DNA from: DTDX01 sp964608455
GTDB lineage: Archaea; Thermoproteota; Bathyarchaeia; 40CM-2-53-6; DTDX01
DNA length: 64,000 nucleotides
Assembly (NCBI GenBank): GCA_964608455.1
Contig: CAZSNM010000001.1
Location: 39,568-103,567, forward strand
Direction: 5' to 3'
The notes beneath the pieces were generated by a model. That model was not told the DNA's origin and did not search any database. It saw only the letters and a list, made by a program, of their open reading frames with translations. Within the stretch, counting starts at the first letter, position 1; each line of letters begins with the position of its first letter. Shown piece after piece: positions 1 to 8,267 of the stretch. Position numbers and translations under genes: made by a program.

Positions 1-276
1 ATCTCGATTTAAAGCTCTTAAAGGCGTTATATAAAGAATATTTATTCCAGGTGAATTATCACCTTTAACAAAAAAATTATTTAAAACTGGTAAAACTGCC
101 GCCTCGGTTTTACCAGTTGCTGTTGGAGCTATAAGAAGAACATTTTTTCCTTCAAGAATTAAAGGAATAGCTTTTTTTTGAGCCTCTGTAGGAAATGAAA
201 ACTTTCTTTCTTTAATTGCTTCTTGAATAGGTTTAATAAATAATGAAAAAACGTTTATGGCTTCAGTTTTCTCCAT
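1..276 (-). CDS. Lhr-type superfamily 2 helicase, N-terminal part (runs off the window)
   Basis: The first 92 codons are present and the gene continues past the left edge. The frame starts at ATG 276 behind a TTGGAGA SD. It encodes a Q-motif-like stretch (FSFPTEAQKKAI), Walker A APTATGKT and the motif Ia region YITPLRALNRD. The spacing and the PLRALN wording match the Lhr family of large archaeal DNA/RNA helicases, which act in repair and RNA metabolism. The ATPase and C-terminal parts lie outside, so the choice of Lhr over another SF2 helicase is an inference. It is divergent from the PadR gene. Confidence 0.75.
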   Translation of the reverse strand, partial: MEKTEAINVFSLFIKPIQEAIKERKFSFPTEAQKKAIPLILEGKNVLLIAPTATGKTEAAVLPVLNNFFVKGDNSPGINILYITPLRALNRD

Positions 277-423
277 ATTTTATCTCCAATTTTATAGTTT
301 GAATAAATTTAAAAGCGTTAAAATAAAAACTAAATTAGTTAAAAAGTTTTAAATGAATTATGTTAAAATATAGAAGTTTTAAATTTTTAAAGCATTATTA
401 TAAATTTTTGGAGAAAAATTAAC

Positions 424-744
424 TTGAGCTTAAATTTAGAGAAAGAATGGCGAGAAAGACTTGTTAAAACAAATTTAGACCTTATAATTCTTAGACTTCT
501 TAAAGAAAAGCCTAGATGGGGTTATGAAATAAACTTAGAAATAAGAAATAGATTTAAAGTTTATTTAAGCGCTGGAACACTTTATCCTCTTCTCCATTCC
601 TTAGAAGATAAAGGGTATATTGAAGGTGCTTGGAAGCCTGAGGGAGGAAGAGAAAAAAGAATTTATAAAATAACTTTAAAAGGAGAAGAATTTCTTAATG
701 CTGGAGAAAAAGCTTTAGAAAGAACTTTATTAAAGCGAGAATAA
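424..744 (+). CDS. PadR-family transcriptional regulator
   Basis: A 106-aa winged-helix protein starting at TTG 424 after a TTTTTGGAG-like SD. The N-terminal helices (DLIILRLLKEKPRWGYEI), the recognition-helix region SAGTLYPLLHSLEDKGYI and the wing (GGREKRIYKITLKG) follow the PadR pattern. It lacks the long C-terminal dimerisation domain, so it is the short PadR type. Such proteins are usually local repressors; the ligand is unknown. It sits 6 nt upstream of the signal peptidase gene and is probably cotranscribed with it. Confidence 0.85.
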   Translation: MSLNLEKEWRERLVKTNLDLIILRLLKEKPRWGYEINLEIRNRFKVYLSAGTLYPLLHSLEDKGYIEGAWKPEGGREKRIYKITLKGEEFLNAGEKALERTLLKRE

Positions 745-750
745 ATTTTT

Positions 751-1284
751 ATGGTGAAAATTTTGGATGAAAAAAAGAAGGAATTAATTAAAAATATAAT
801 TTTGATAATTATTGTTTTAGTTTCAGTTCAAATAGGATGGCAAATTTTAAAGCTTACATTAAATACACAAGTTCCTTTAGCTTATGTTCCATCTAAAAGT
901 ATGGAACCAACCCTTAAGGTTGGAGATCTAGTTGTAATTAAGGGTGTTCTCCCTCAAGAAATAAAGGAAGGTTCAATTATTGTGTTTTATGTTCCAGGAC
1001 ATTATGGTGAAGATGAATATAGAATAGTTCATAGAGTTATTAAAATAGTTAATTTAGGGGAGGAATTAGGTTTCGAAACTAAAGGAGATAACAATCCAAT
1101 TTCAGATTATTATAGATGGGGGTATATCCCTTCATCTTATGTAATAGGCATCGTTATTTATAGAATTCCATATGTTGGTTATGCAGCTTTAGGAATTAGA
1201 AAACCAATTGGAATATTAATTGTTTCCCTTTTAATAATTGTTTTGTTATTTTCAGAGCTTTTTGAAACAAAAAAGATAAAATAA
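751..1284 (+). CDS. Signal peptidase I, archaeal (ER) type
   Basis: A 177-aa membrane protease that cleaves signal peptides from exported proteins. One membrane helix spans residues 15-33. The catalytic serine is S50 in PSKSMEPTL, and H94 in RIVHRV takes the place of the bacterial lysine, as in archaeal and ER signal peptidases. GDNNP (111-115) is the conserved aspartate region. A second membrane helix lies at about 152-170, giving an N- and C-anchored form. ATG 751 is used, although GTG 754 is also possible. It follows the PadR gene closely. Confidence 0.92.
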   Translation: MVKILDEKKKELIKNIILIIIVLVSVQIGWQILKLTLNTQVPLAYVPSKSMEPTLKVGDLVVIKGVLPQEIKEGSIIVFYVPGHYGEDEYRIVHRVIKIVNLGEELGFETKGDNNPISDYYRWGYIPSSYVIGIVIYRIPYVGYAALGIRKPIGILIVSLLIIVLLFSELFETKKIK

Positions 1285-1343
1285 AAAGTTAGTTAAAAAG
1301 TTTAATAATCCTTTTAAGTTTGATTTAATAATGGGGATAAATT

Positions 1344-1907
1344 TTGTCAGAAAATTTAAATAATGTAAATATAGAGAATGTTGTTGCTTCAGCCTTTTTA
1401 GATCAAAGGCTTGATTTAAATGCTATAGTTAGGCTTTTTCCCAATGTTGAATATAAACCTGAGCAGTTTCCAGGGTTAGTATATAGATTAAAAAAACCTA
1501 AAACAGCAACCTTAATTTTTGCTAGTGGAAAACTTGTTTGTACAGGAGCTAAATCTGAAAATGAAGCGAGGAAAGCGGTGTTAAAAGTTATAGAGGATCT
1601 TAAAAAGAATGGATTAATGACTACTAGCAATGTTAATATTCAAATTCAAAATATTGTAGCTTCAGCTGAACTAAATGGAACAATAGATTTAGAAAAATCT
1701 ATATATGCTCTTGAAAGAACAATGTATGAACCTGAGCAGTTTCCAGGGTTAATTTATAGAATGGATAGCCCTAAAGTTGTTATGCTTCTTTTTGCTAGTG
1801 GAAAACTTGTTTGTACAGGAGCAAAAAAAGAATCGGAAGTTGTTGAAGCTGTGAATAAGCTTAAAAAAATTCTTGAGGAAAGGGGTCTTATAAAATATCG
1901 CAGTTAA
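1344..1907 (+). CDS. tbp: TATA-box-binding protein
   Basis: TBP binds promoter TATA boxes and recruits TFB and RNA polymerase. The 187-aa product has the two direct repeats of the saddle fold, each with EQFPGL(V/I)YR and FASGKLVCTGAK. The length fits archaeal TBP. The start is TTG 1344 behind GGGGA. The repeats are unusually alike at DNA level: a 34-nt stretch at 1516-1549 recurs exactly at 1789-1822, and a 21-nt stretch at 1458-1478 recurs at 1731-1751. The gene stands alone and converges on thioredoxin. Confidence 0.97.
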   Translation: MSENLNNVNIENVVASAFLDQRLDLNAIVRLFPNVEYKPEQFPGLVYRLKKPKTATLIFASGKLVCTGAKSENEARKAVLKVIEDLKKNGLMTTSNVNIQIQNIVASAELNGTIDLEKSIYALERTMYEPEQFPGLIYRMDSPKVVMLLFASGKLVCTGAKKESEVVEAVNKLKKILEERGLIKYRS

Positions 1908-1916
1908 ACCTAAAAA

Positions 1917-2339
1917 TTAAAAAAGTAACTTATTTAATTTAGCTTCTAAAACATTTTTTGGTAAAGCTCCAACAATTCTATCAATTAACTCTCCATTTTT
2001 AAAAATTAAAAGCGTTGGAATACTCATTATACCAAATCTTCTTGCACTTTCAAAATTTTCATCTACATTTAATTTTCCAAAAACGATTTTTCCAGCATAT
2101 TCTTTAGCTAGTTGATCTATTATTGGAGCAATCATTCTACATGGACCGCACCATTCAGCCCAGCAATCTAAAACTACAATTGGATATTTATGAATAAAAT
2201 CATCAACTTGTTTATCAACAACTTTAACAGGTTCTGTAGGAAAACTTTCTTCATGTTTATTCATCTTTTTCATCAACTCTTTTAACTTTTTAATTTTTAT
2301 GCGTTTAAGTTCATCATCTAATTCTTCTCCTTTTTTCAT
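1917..2339 (-). CDS. trxA: Thioredoxin
   Basis: A 140-aa thioredoxin with active site WCGPC (C64, C67), the cis-proline region SIPTLLIFKNGE and a C-terminal helix. It reduces protein disulfides in the cytoplasm. An unusual lysine- and glutamate-rich N-terminal extension of about 35 residues, predicted helical, precedes the fold; no signal peptide is seen. ATG 2339 is the start. A thioredoxin reductase at 53287-54195 could reduce it. The Nudix gene is divergent. Confidence 0.93.
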   Translation of the reverse strand: MKKGEELDDELKRIKIKKLKELMKKMNKHEESFPTEPVKVVDKQVDDFIHKYPIVVLDCWAEWCGPCRMIAPIIDQLAKEYAGKIVFGKLNVDENFESARRFGIMSIPTLLIFKNGELIDRIVGALPKNVLEAKLNKLLF

Positions 2340-2437
2340 AAACTCTATGAAGTTAGAAACGTGAATATAAAATTATCTTATATTTTTCTAAATTTTAACG
2401 AAAAAGTTAACTTTTAATAGAGGTTGAGTTTAAATTT

Positions 2438-2869
2438 ATGAAAAGGGAGTATCCTCTTCAACCTTTAGTTGGCGTAACCGTATTAATTATTAATGAGAAA
2501 GAAGAAGTACTTCTTGTAAAAAGACGGAATGAACCTGGAAAAAATTTATGGTCTCTTCCAGGTGGGTTAATTGAGCTTGGAGAATCAATTAAAAAAACTG
2601 CTGAAAGAGAAGTTAAAGAAGAAACAGGCTTAAAAATTAAAGTTAGAAAGCTTTTAGATACATTGGATGTCATTGTTAAAGATAAAAGCAATAAGATAAG
2701 ATTTCATTATGTTTTAATAGTATTTTTAGCTTCATTAATTGGGGGACAACTAAAACTTTCTAACGAACATTATGCTATTAAATGGGTTAGTATTAAAAAG
2801 GCTGAAACTTATAAACTTACAAAAACTTGTAGAAGGATATTAAGGAAATTTAAAAAATTAAATTCTTAA
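2438..2869 (+). CDS. Nudix hydrolase
   Basis: A 143-aa protein with a complete Nudix box at about residues 42-64 (GGLIELGES, then REVKEETGL), matching G-x5-E-x7-REUxEExGU. The glutamates bind the metal that cleaves a nucleoside diphosphate linked to another group. The region before the box (VLLVKRRNEPGKNLWSLPGG) resembles ADP-ribose or (d)NTP pyrophosphatases, but substrate cannot be assigned. Start ATG 2438. Its 3' end overlaps an antisense small ORF (2850-2999). Confidence 0.9.
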   Translation: MKREYPLQPLVGVTVLIINEKEEVLLVKRRNEPGKNLWSLPGGLIELGESIKKTAEREVKEETGLKIKVRKLLDTLDVIVKDKSNKIRFHYVLIVFLASLIGGQLKLSNEHYAIKWVSIKKAETYKLTKTCRRILRKFKKLNS

Positions 2870-2999
2870 AAAACTCTATTATAGCCTTAATTAAAGCTAG
2901 GAAAGCCTTCCAAAAAAGTTGAAGAATCCATTTAAATAAAGTTAGTAAAACATTTTTAATTGCTTCAGTAAATTTTTGAATAAATTCTATTAAAATCAT
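2850..2999 (-). CDS. Possible 49-aa amphipathic membrane peptide
   Basis: An open frame from ATG 2999 to TAA 2850. The product is almost entirely hydrophobic and aromatic residues with a lysine or glutamate about every 3-4 positions (for example LFKWILQLFWKAF, then LIKAIIEFFKN). That is the pattern of one or two amphipathic helices lying on a membrane. No clear SD is seen, only GGATAG too far upstream. It lies 38 nt downstream of the C/D RNA on the same strand and its end overlaps the Nudix gene antisense. It may be a chance frame in AT-rich DNA, but the regular pattern argues for a second look. Confidence 0.3.
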   Translation of the reverse strand: MILIEFIQKFTEAIKNVLLTLFKWILQLFWKAFLALIKAIIEFFKNLIF

Positions 3000-3037
3000 A
3001 TTATTTTCATTCTATCCATTCTATCTATTTTAATTAA

Positions 3038-3099
3038 GCGGCTTCAGTCAAATGCCTTTCAATCATCAATTCAACGTAACTTTGAAACATCATCGCCGC
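3038..3099 (-). ncRNA. C/D-box guide sRNA
   Basis: A 62-nt RNA closed by a perfect GCGGC/GCCGC stem (3099-3095 with 3042-3038). Inside, in order: C box ATGATGT (3093-3087), a 12-nt guide (3086-3075), D' box TTGA (3074-3071), C' box TGATGA (3068-3063), a 15-nt guide (3062-3048) and D box CTGA (3047-3044). Order, length and spacing are those of archaeal 2'-O-methylation guides, which work with L7Ae, Nop5 and fibrillarin; the last two are encoded at 56366-58214. A TATA-like TTTAAAAATA lies just upstream. C departs from RUGAUGA only at the last base, and D' has T for C. Confidence 0.8.
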
Positions 3100-3139
3100 T
3101 AGTTAAATTTTATTTTTAAACCTTCTTTTTAATTTTTCG

Positions 3140-4231
3140 TTAAATTATAAAATTTTTTAATCCAGCTTCTTTAGCCAATTGAATAGCTCTAGCTTTTTCT
3201 TCATTTGTTAATCTTCTTCTTAATTCTGGAATTTCATATGCCCTCCATTCAGGTCTATATTGAAACATAATATTTACTCGTGTATTTTCCCCTAAATTTT
3301 TTGAAATCCAATTTAATATTGGTTTAACGCAACACTCTAAATGATTTGGTAAAACTAAAACTCTAATTATAAGTTCACCATAACTTTTTGCATAAAAATG
3401 GTTTTTTATACATGTTTCCCAATAGTTAGCAGCATCTGAAATTTTTAAAGCGCATTCTCCTGGGCCATATTTAAAATCAAGTAAATAAACATCGATGAAA
3501 CCAGCTAATAATTTAGCTGTTTCAACGCTATAATAGGAGTTGCTATTCCAAACAACTGGAACATTAAGTTTCACATATTTAAATGTTTTAAGCCAGTTTG
3601 CTGTCCAAGGTGTTGGATCACCTCCCACCAAATTTGCGTTCCTGCAACCTGAAGCGCGAAGATTATCAACTATTTGAGCTAAATCCTTATACCCATAATT
3701 TTTTCCCTCTTCAACCCATTGAGAAATGGTCCAGTTTTGGCAATGAAGACATCGCATTGTACATCCGCATGTAAATATTGTTCCTGAAGGAACTAGTTCA
3801 GGCTCCTCTCCAATATGCTCAAAAAATGTAGATACAGCCATGTCTATACCGCATTTACAATAACCTTTTTCCCCAGCATATCTATTAACTTTACATCTTC
3901 TAACACAAAAACAGCACTCTTTAAGGATTCTTTCAGCAATCTCAATTTTTAAGTCAAGATATGAATGAAAAGGGGGTTTTAAAACTTCGATCTCCTCTTT
4001 TTTCTCATCAACTTTTTTTCTAAACTCGTAAAATTCTTTAGTTAACTCTTCATGAATCTTCCATAAATCTATTGTTGAATCCTCTTTTGAAAATTCTGCA
4101 GGAAAACTTTGGGCAATTTTAAAATTAGCATATTTTTTATTCTGAAGGACATCAAAATATCTTGCTAAGCTTTCTTTACATTTTTGATCTTTTAAAACAG
4201 CTAGAGAATCAGGTCTTAAAAGCATCCACAA
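3140..4231 (-). CDS. Radical SAM protein, PflX-like
   Basis: A 363-aa protein with the radical SAM cluster C157-x3-C161-x2-C164 (CTMRCLHC) and a preceding cysteine-rich segment (C106, C107, C109, C113, C125, C127). A cysteine segment plus GEKGYC before the SAM motif is typical of the PflX group, relatives of pyruvate formate-lyase activating enzyme whose substrate is unknown. The first 90 residues are an extra helical region. TTG 4231 is chosen because GGTGA sits 9 nt upstream; ATG 4225 is the alternative. It is divergent from prs. Confidence 0.82.
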   Translation of the reverse strand: MWMLLRPDSLAVLKDQKCKESLARYFDVLQNKKYANFKIAQSFPAEFSKEDSTIDLWKIHEELTKEFYEFRKKVDEKKEEIEVLKPPFHSYLDLKIEIAERILKECCFCVRRCKVNRYAGEKGYCKCGIDMAVSTFFEHIGEEPELVPSGTIFTCGCTMRCLHCQNWTISQWVEEGKNYGYKDLAQIVDNLRASGCRNANLVGGDPTPWTANWLKTFKYVKLNVPVVWNSNSYYSVETAKLLAGFIDVYLLDFKYGPGECALKISDAANYWETCIKNHFYAKSYGELIIRVLVLPNHLECCVKPILNWISKNLGENTRVNIMFQYRPEWRAYEIPELRRRLTNEEKARAIQLAKEAGLKNFII

Positions 4232-4341
4232 ACCAGTCTTTCACCTAAAAAGTCTTTATTCTTTATTATTTTTAAGGAAAAGGCTATATTTATTTATATA
4301 TAGCTTTTTTAGCAAAACAAATAAGCTTGGTGAATTGAAAA

Positions 4342-5223
4342 ATGGTTGAAATATTAATTGGACCAGCCTCTAAAGAATTGGGAGTGAAAGTAACTCAAGA
4401 ATTAAATTTGAAATCTATTTTAGTTGAATCAAAAGTTTTTCCTGATGGTGAATCATATATTAGAATTCCAGAGGAAAAAATTGATAAAAAAGTAATTTTG
4501 ATTCAATCAACTTATCCTCCGCAAAATAAGCATTTAATAGAACTTTTTTTAATGCTTGATGCTGCAAAAGATTTAGGAGCTGAAAAAATAACTGCAGTTG
4601 TACCATATTTAGCTTATGCTAGACAAGATAAAAGGTTTAGACCTGGAGAAGCTATAAGCGTTAAAGCTTTAGCAAAACTTATAGAGAAGGCTGGAGCAGA
4701 TAAATTTATAACATTTAATATTCATAAAGAAAAGAGTTTAGAGTTTTTCAACATTAACTCAATAAATTTATCAGGTGCACCAGCTATAGGAAGTTACCTT
4801 CTTCAAAAAGGGGTGGTAAACCCATATATTGTAGCACCTGATGAAGGTGCTTATAATTTAGCTTTAGAAGTCTCTAAAATATTAAATTGTGAATGCACAT
4901 ATTTTGAAAAGAAAAGAGATAGAATTACAGGTGCTATAAAAACTGAAGCTAAAGAATTAGATATTAAAGGAAAAACAGCAATCATAGTTGATGATATTAT
5001 CTCAACAGGTTCAACAATAGCTAATGTAGCTGAAATCCTTAAAAGTCAAGGTGCAAAGAAAATTTATGCTGTATGCATTCACCCAATCTTAATTAATGAT
5101 GCTCAAAATAGAATGAAAATGGCTGGGGTAGATGAAATTTTAGGAACAGATTGCATCCCGAGCGAAATAAGCAAAATTACTGTATCTAAAGTTTTAGCGG
5201 AGGCTTTAAAAAGGGAATTGTGA
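4342..5223 (+). CDS. prs: Ribose-phosphate pyrophosphokinase (PRPP synthase)
   Basis: It makes PRPP from ribose 5-phosphate and ATP for nucleotide, histidine and tryptophan synthesis. The 293-aa protein has the family's N-terminal FPDGE, the flexible-loop region YARQDKRFRPGE (91-103) and the PRPP-binding loop VDDIISTGST (216-225). Archaeal enzymes are about this long. Start ATG 4342. Its stop overlaps the GTG of trmG10 as GTGA, so translation is coupled. Confidence 0.95.
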   Translation: MVEILIGPASKELGVKVTQELNLKSILVESKVFPDGESYIRIPEEKIDKKVILIQSTYPPQNKHLIELFLMLDAAKDLGAEKITAVVPYLAYARQDKRFRPGEAISVKALAKLIEKAGADKFITFNIHKEKSLEFFNINSINLSGAPAIGSYLLQKGVVNPYIVAPDEGAYNLALEVSKILNCECTYFEKKRDRITGAIKTEAKELDIKGKTAIIVDDIISTGSTIANVAEILKSQGAKKIYAVCIHPILINDAQNRMKMAGVDEILGTDCIPSEISKITVSKVLAEALKREL

Positions 5224-6263
5224 AAAACGAAATATTCTTTATTCTTTCAGGGGAACACCCTACTCTTCCTAAAGCCGAGGTAAAAGCTACTCTTGAAGCT
5301 GAAAATTTTTCAGGAGAGATACTTGAGACTCTTCAAAGATTAATTATTTGTAGCTGTTATGATGGAGGAAAATGGAGTAAAAAAATTGGTGAAAGAAGTG
5401 GAATGTGCAAAACTTCAGGCATAAAAATTTTTGAATCTTCTTTTGATTTAAAGGAAATTGCAAATTACATTCAAGAAGCTAAACTTGAAGCTATCTTAAA
5501 ACCTAAAGAAACATTTGCCATCAGAATTATTAATTTAACTAACGAAAAGATAAATCGCCTTCAATTAGAAAGGCTTTTAGGAAGCTTAATTATTAAAAAA
5601 ATTAGTGAATTGAAAGTTAACTTAGAAAATCCTGATAAAACTATATTGGGAATATTAATTAAAGATAGATTTTTGTTAGGAATTGAAACATATCAAAAAC
5701 CTAAAGGTTCAATAGCTGAAAGAAGCCCTAAAAAAAGGCCAGTAACTCATGCAGCAACAATGAAACCTAAATTGGCTAGATGCATGGTAAATTTAAGCAG
5801 GGCTCAATCAAAAAAACTTTTCTTAGATCCATTTTGTGGAGTTGGAGGTTTACTTATTGAGGCCGGATTAATTGGATGCAAATTAATTGGTTGCGATATA
5901 AAATTATCAATGGTTAAAGGCGCTTTAAAAAATTTGCTCTTCTTTGGTTTAATTCCTGAAGGACTTTTTCAAGCCGATGCAAGACATCTTCCATTTAACT
6001 CAATTTCAAGTATAGCTACGGATCCACCTTATGGAACATCTGCAACAACTTTAAAAATTCCTTTAAAGATTTTACTTAAAGATTTTCTTTTTGAAGCTTT
6101 AAAAGTTTTAGAACCTGGAGGATTCATTTGTTTAGCTTCTCCTAAGGATGTTGAAGTTGAAGAAATTGGAGAGAAAGTTGGATTTAAATTAATTGAAAAA
6201 CATGAAATTTACATTCATAAAAAATTAACTAGAGAAATAGTTGTTTTAAGAAAAAATTGTTAA
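5220..6263 (+). CDS. trmG10: tRNA (guanine-10 N2) methyltransferase
   Basis: It methylates N2 of G10 in tRNA. The 347-aa protein has a THUMP-type RNA-binding half (about residues 1-160) and a Rossmann methyltransferase half with SAM motif DPFCGVGG (203-210) and catalytic DPPYGTS (268-274). This order is that of the archaeal Trm11/TrmG10 family. Start GTG 5220 overlaps the prs stop. RNase Z follows after 21 nt, grouping two tRNA maturation genes. Confidence 0.93.
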   Translation: MKNEIFFILSGEHPTLPKAEVKATLEAENFSGEILETLQRLIICSCYDGGKWSKKIGERSGMCKTSGIKIFESSFDLKEIANYIQEAKLEAILKPKETFAIRIINLTNEKINRLQLERLLGSLIIKKISELKVNLENPDKTILGILIKDRFLLGIETYQKPKGSIAERSPKKRPVTHAATMKPKLARCMVNLSRAQSKKLFLDPFCGVGGLLIEAGLIGCKLIGCDIKLSMVKGALKNLLFFGLIPEGLFQADARHLPFNSISSIATDPPYGTSATTLKIPLKILLKDFLFEALKVLEPGGFICLASPKDVEVEEIGEKVGFKLIEKHEIYIHKKLTREIVVLRKNC

Positions 6264-6284
6264 AAATTTTGAAGGGAAAGAAAC

Positions 6285-7184
6285 ATGGAAGTTATTTTTT
6301 TAGGTTCAGGAGGAAGCTTACCAACCAAAAAAAGAAATCTTCCATGCATATTGATTAAACGGGAAAGCGAATTATTAATGTTTGATTGTGGAGAAGCAAC
6401 TCAAAAACAATTTTTTTCCATTAAAGCTGGAGTAAATAAGGATATGAAAATATTTATTAGTCATATGCATGGTGATCATGTTTTAGGATTACCTGGTTTA
6501 ATTCAATCATTTTCTCTTCTTGGAAGAGAAAAAAAACTTGAAATTTATGGACCCAAAGGAATTAAAAAATTTTTAAATTGCATAAAAAGAACTGTACCTT
6601 TTAATTTATCATTCAAAATTAATATTCATGAAGTGGATGAAGGAAAAATTTTGGATGAAAAAAGCTATATTATTGAGGCTGCATGGGCAAATCATACAAT
6701 TCCATGTTTAAGCTTTGCTTTAATAGAAAAACCTAAACCTGGAAAGTTTAATCCTGAAAAAGCTAAAAAACTTGGAATTCCTGAAGGACCACTTTGGAAA
6801 AAACTTCAAATGGGTGAATCAATTAAATTAGGTTCAAAAATAATTGAATCTAAAGAAGTTGTTGGACCACCTAGACCTGGAGCAAAAATAGTTTATTCAA
6901 GCGATACTAGACCCTGTAAAACTATAGAGAAACTTTCTAAAAATGCTGATTTGCTTATTTTTGATAGCACGTTTGATGATTCTAAAAAAAATAAAGCTAA
7001 AGAATATGGTCACTCGACTTGTGTCCAAGCAGCTGAAATCGCGAAAAAAGCCAAGGTTAAAAAGTTAATTTTAACTCATTTAAGCCCAATTTATGAAGAG
7101 CATGAAGAAGAATTAATTAATCAAGCAAGAAAAATTTTTAAAGAAACGATTTTAGCTGAAGATTTTATGAAAATAACTATTTAA
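6285..7184 (+). CDS. rnz: Ribonuclease Z
   Basis: The tRNA 3'-end endonuclease. The 299-aa metallo-beta-lactamase fold has the zinc motif HMHGDH (60-65), a second histidine region (AWANHTIPCLSF) and the C-terminal HLSPIY motif. It has the length and layout of the short (ElaC) form. Neither tRNA gene in this window encodes CCA, so this cleavage before CCA addition is needed. Start ATG 6285; it is probably in the prs-trmG10 transcript. Confidence 0.95.
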   Translation: MEVIFLGSGGSLPTKKRNLPCILIKRESELLMFDCGEATQKQFFSIKAGVNKDMKIFISHMHGDHVLGLPGLIQSFSLLGREKKLEIYGPKGIKKFLNCIKRTVPFNLSFKINIHEVDEGKILDEKSYIIEAAWANHTIPCLSFALIEKPKPGKFNPEKAKKLGIPEGPLWKKLQMGESIKLGSKIIESKEVVGPPRPGAKIVYSSDTRPCKTIEKLSKNADLLIFDSTFDDSKKNKAKEYGHSTCVQAAEIAKKAKVKKLILTHLSPIYEEHEEELINQARKIFKETILAEDFMKITI

Positions 7185-7245
7185 TTTTAGGCTTAACATT
7201 ATTTAAAATATTTGGGGAAACCAACTTAGAAAGGGGTGAATGCAT

Positions 7246-8031
7246 TTGAAATTCTCGATTTGGGTTTCCCCAAAATTAAGAAAAGCTTATCTTCAACTTT
7301 CAAAAAAATTAAAATCCTCTTATGCTGACTTAATTTTGCTTCCTTTTCCTAAACGTCTTACAATATTTTTAAAAGATTTAATTAATGGAGCCCCGTATGA
7401 TCTATTTCTTAAAAAGATTGTTGAAGAAGAAAAAATTTTTTATTCAATTAACATATTTAACTATTTTTATGAAGAAATTTTAAAGGTATGCAAGGAATTA
7501 AAGAAAATAAATCCAAAACTTGAGTTAAATTGTTATAAAGAAGATGAAAATATGCTTTTTCAAATTCAATCGGCTGTAAAATTTTCTATTTTAACTTTTA
7601 AAGCTGCTTCTACAAGTAAAATAAATTTAGATGAATGGCTTCATGTATTAACTGAAAATTTAAGGGAAACCAAAGAATATTTAGATAGAGAAACTGAATT
7701 CATAGAAAAGCAAGCTCAAAAATATGATAATATTATATGTTTAGCCAATTTTGAGGGGAAATATTATTTTCAACATTTAAAAAATAAGTTTCCTGTGGAA
7801 ATTCAATATTTTGCTCTTCCATATCATTTTACTCCATTAGAAATTTTAACTACATTTTTAAATCTTAAAAGGGAAATAGATGATGAAAAAATTATGCAGT
7901 TTATTAAATCTCACATAGATTACATTAGAAACTATGTTCTTACATGCGATAATTTAGATGAAGCCTATGAAAAATGGGTTAATGAAAATGTTAATTGGAT
8001 TAATGCATGGAAAAAATTTAAAAATAATTGA
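7246..8031 (+). CDS. Conserved-looking protein of unknown function
   Basis: I do not recognise this protein of about 261 aa. It is lysine-, phenylalanine- and tyrosine-rich with no signal peptide or membrane helix. A central acidic helix (ENLRETKEYLDRETEFIEKQ) is followed by an alpha/beta-looking segment (YDNIICLANFEGKYYF, then EIQYFALPYH). The second half faintly recalls TraB-like proteins, but no diagnostic motif is present. TTG 7246 is preferred over ATG 7240 because the SD GGTGA ends at 7239, directly abutting the ATG. It precedes the division cluster in the same direction. Confidence 0.6.
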   Translation: MKFSIWVSPKLRKAYLQLSKKLKSSYADLILLPFPKRLTIFLKDLINGAPYDLFLKKIVEEEKIFYSINIFNYFYEEILKVCKELKKINPKLELNCYKEDENMLFQIQSAVKFSILTFKAASTSKINLDEWLHVLTENLRETKEYLDRETEFIEKQAQKYDNIICLANFEGKYYFQHLKNKFPVEIQYFALPYHFTPLEILTTFLNLKREIDDEKIMQFIKSHIDYIRNYVLTCDNLDEAYEKWVNENVNWINAWKKFKNN

Positions 8032-8267
8032 GTATCTGCTTTAAAAAATTATATGTCATAGCATTTATAACTTTTATAATTTACATCATTTACATTTAAG
8101 CTTTTTATTTCTTTCAACAAAAAACAATTATCGTTTTATTAAGATTTAAATGTGAAAAATTTCATCTGTAACTTCTCCATTTTTTTACAAGTTCTTTAAA
8201 CTAAACTTAATTTAAATTCTAAGTCGACAAGTTATCAACTCGAAGCGTTTTGGAGGTAAAATAACGC

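Noticed and set aside
8224..8243. A palindromic operator before the cdv cluster
   Set aside because: The outer TCGA pair and the inner AGTT/AACT pair have different centres, so it is not one dyad.
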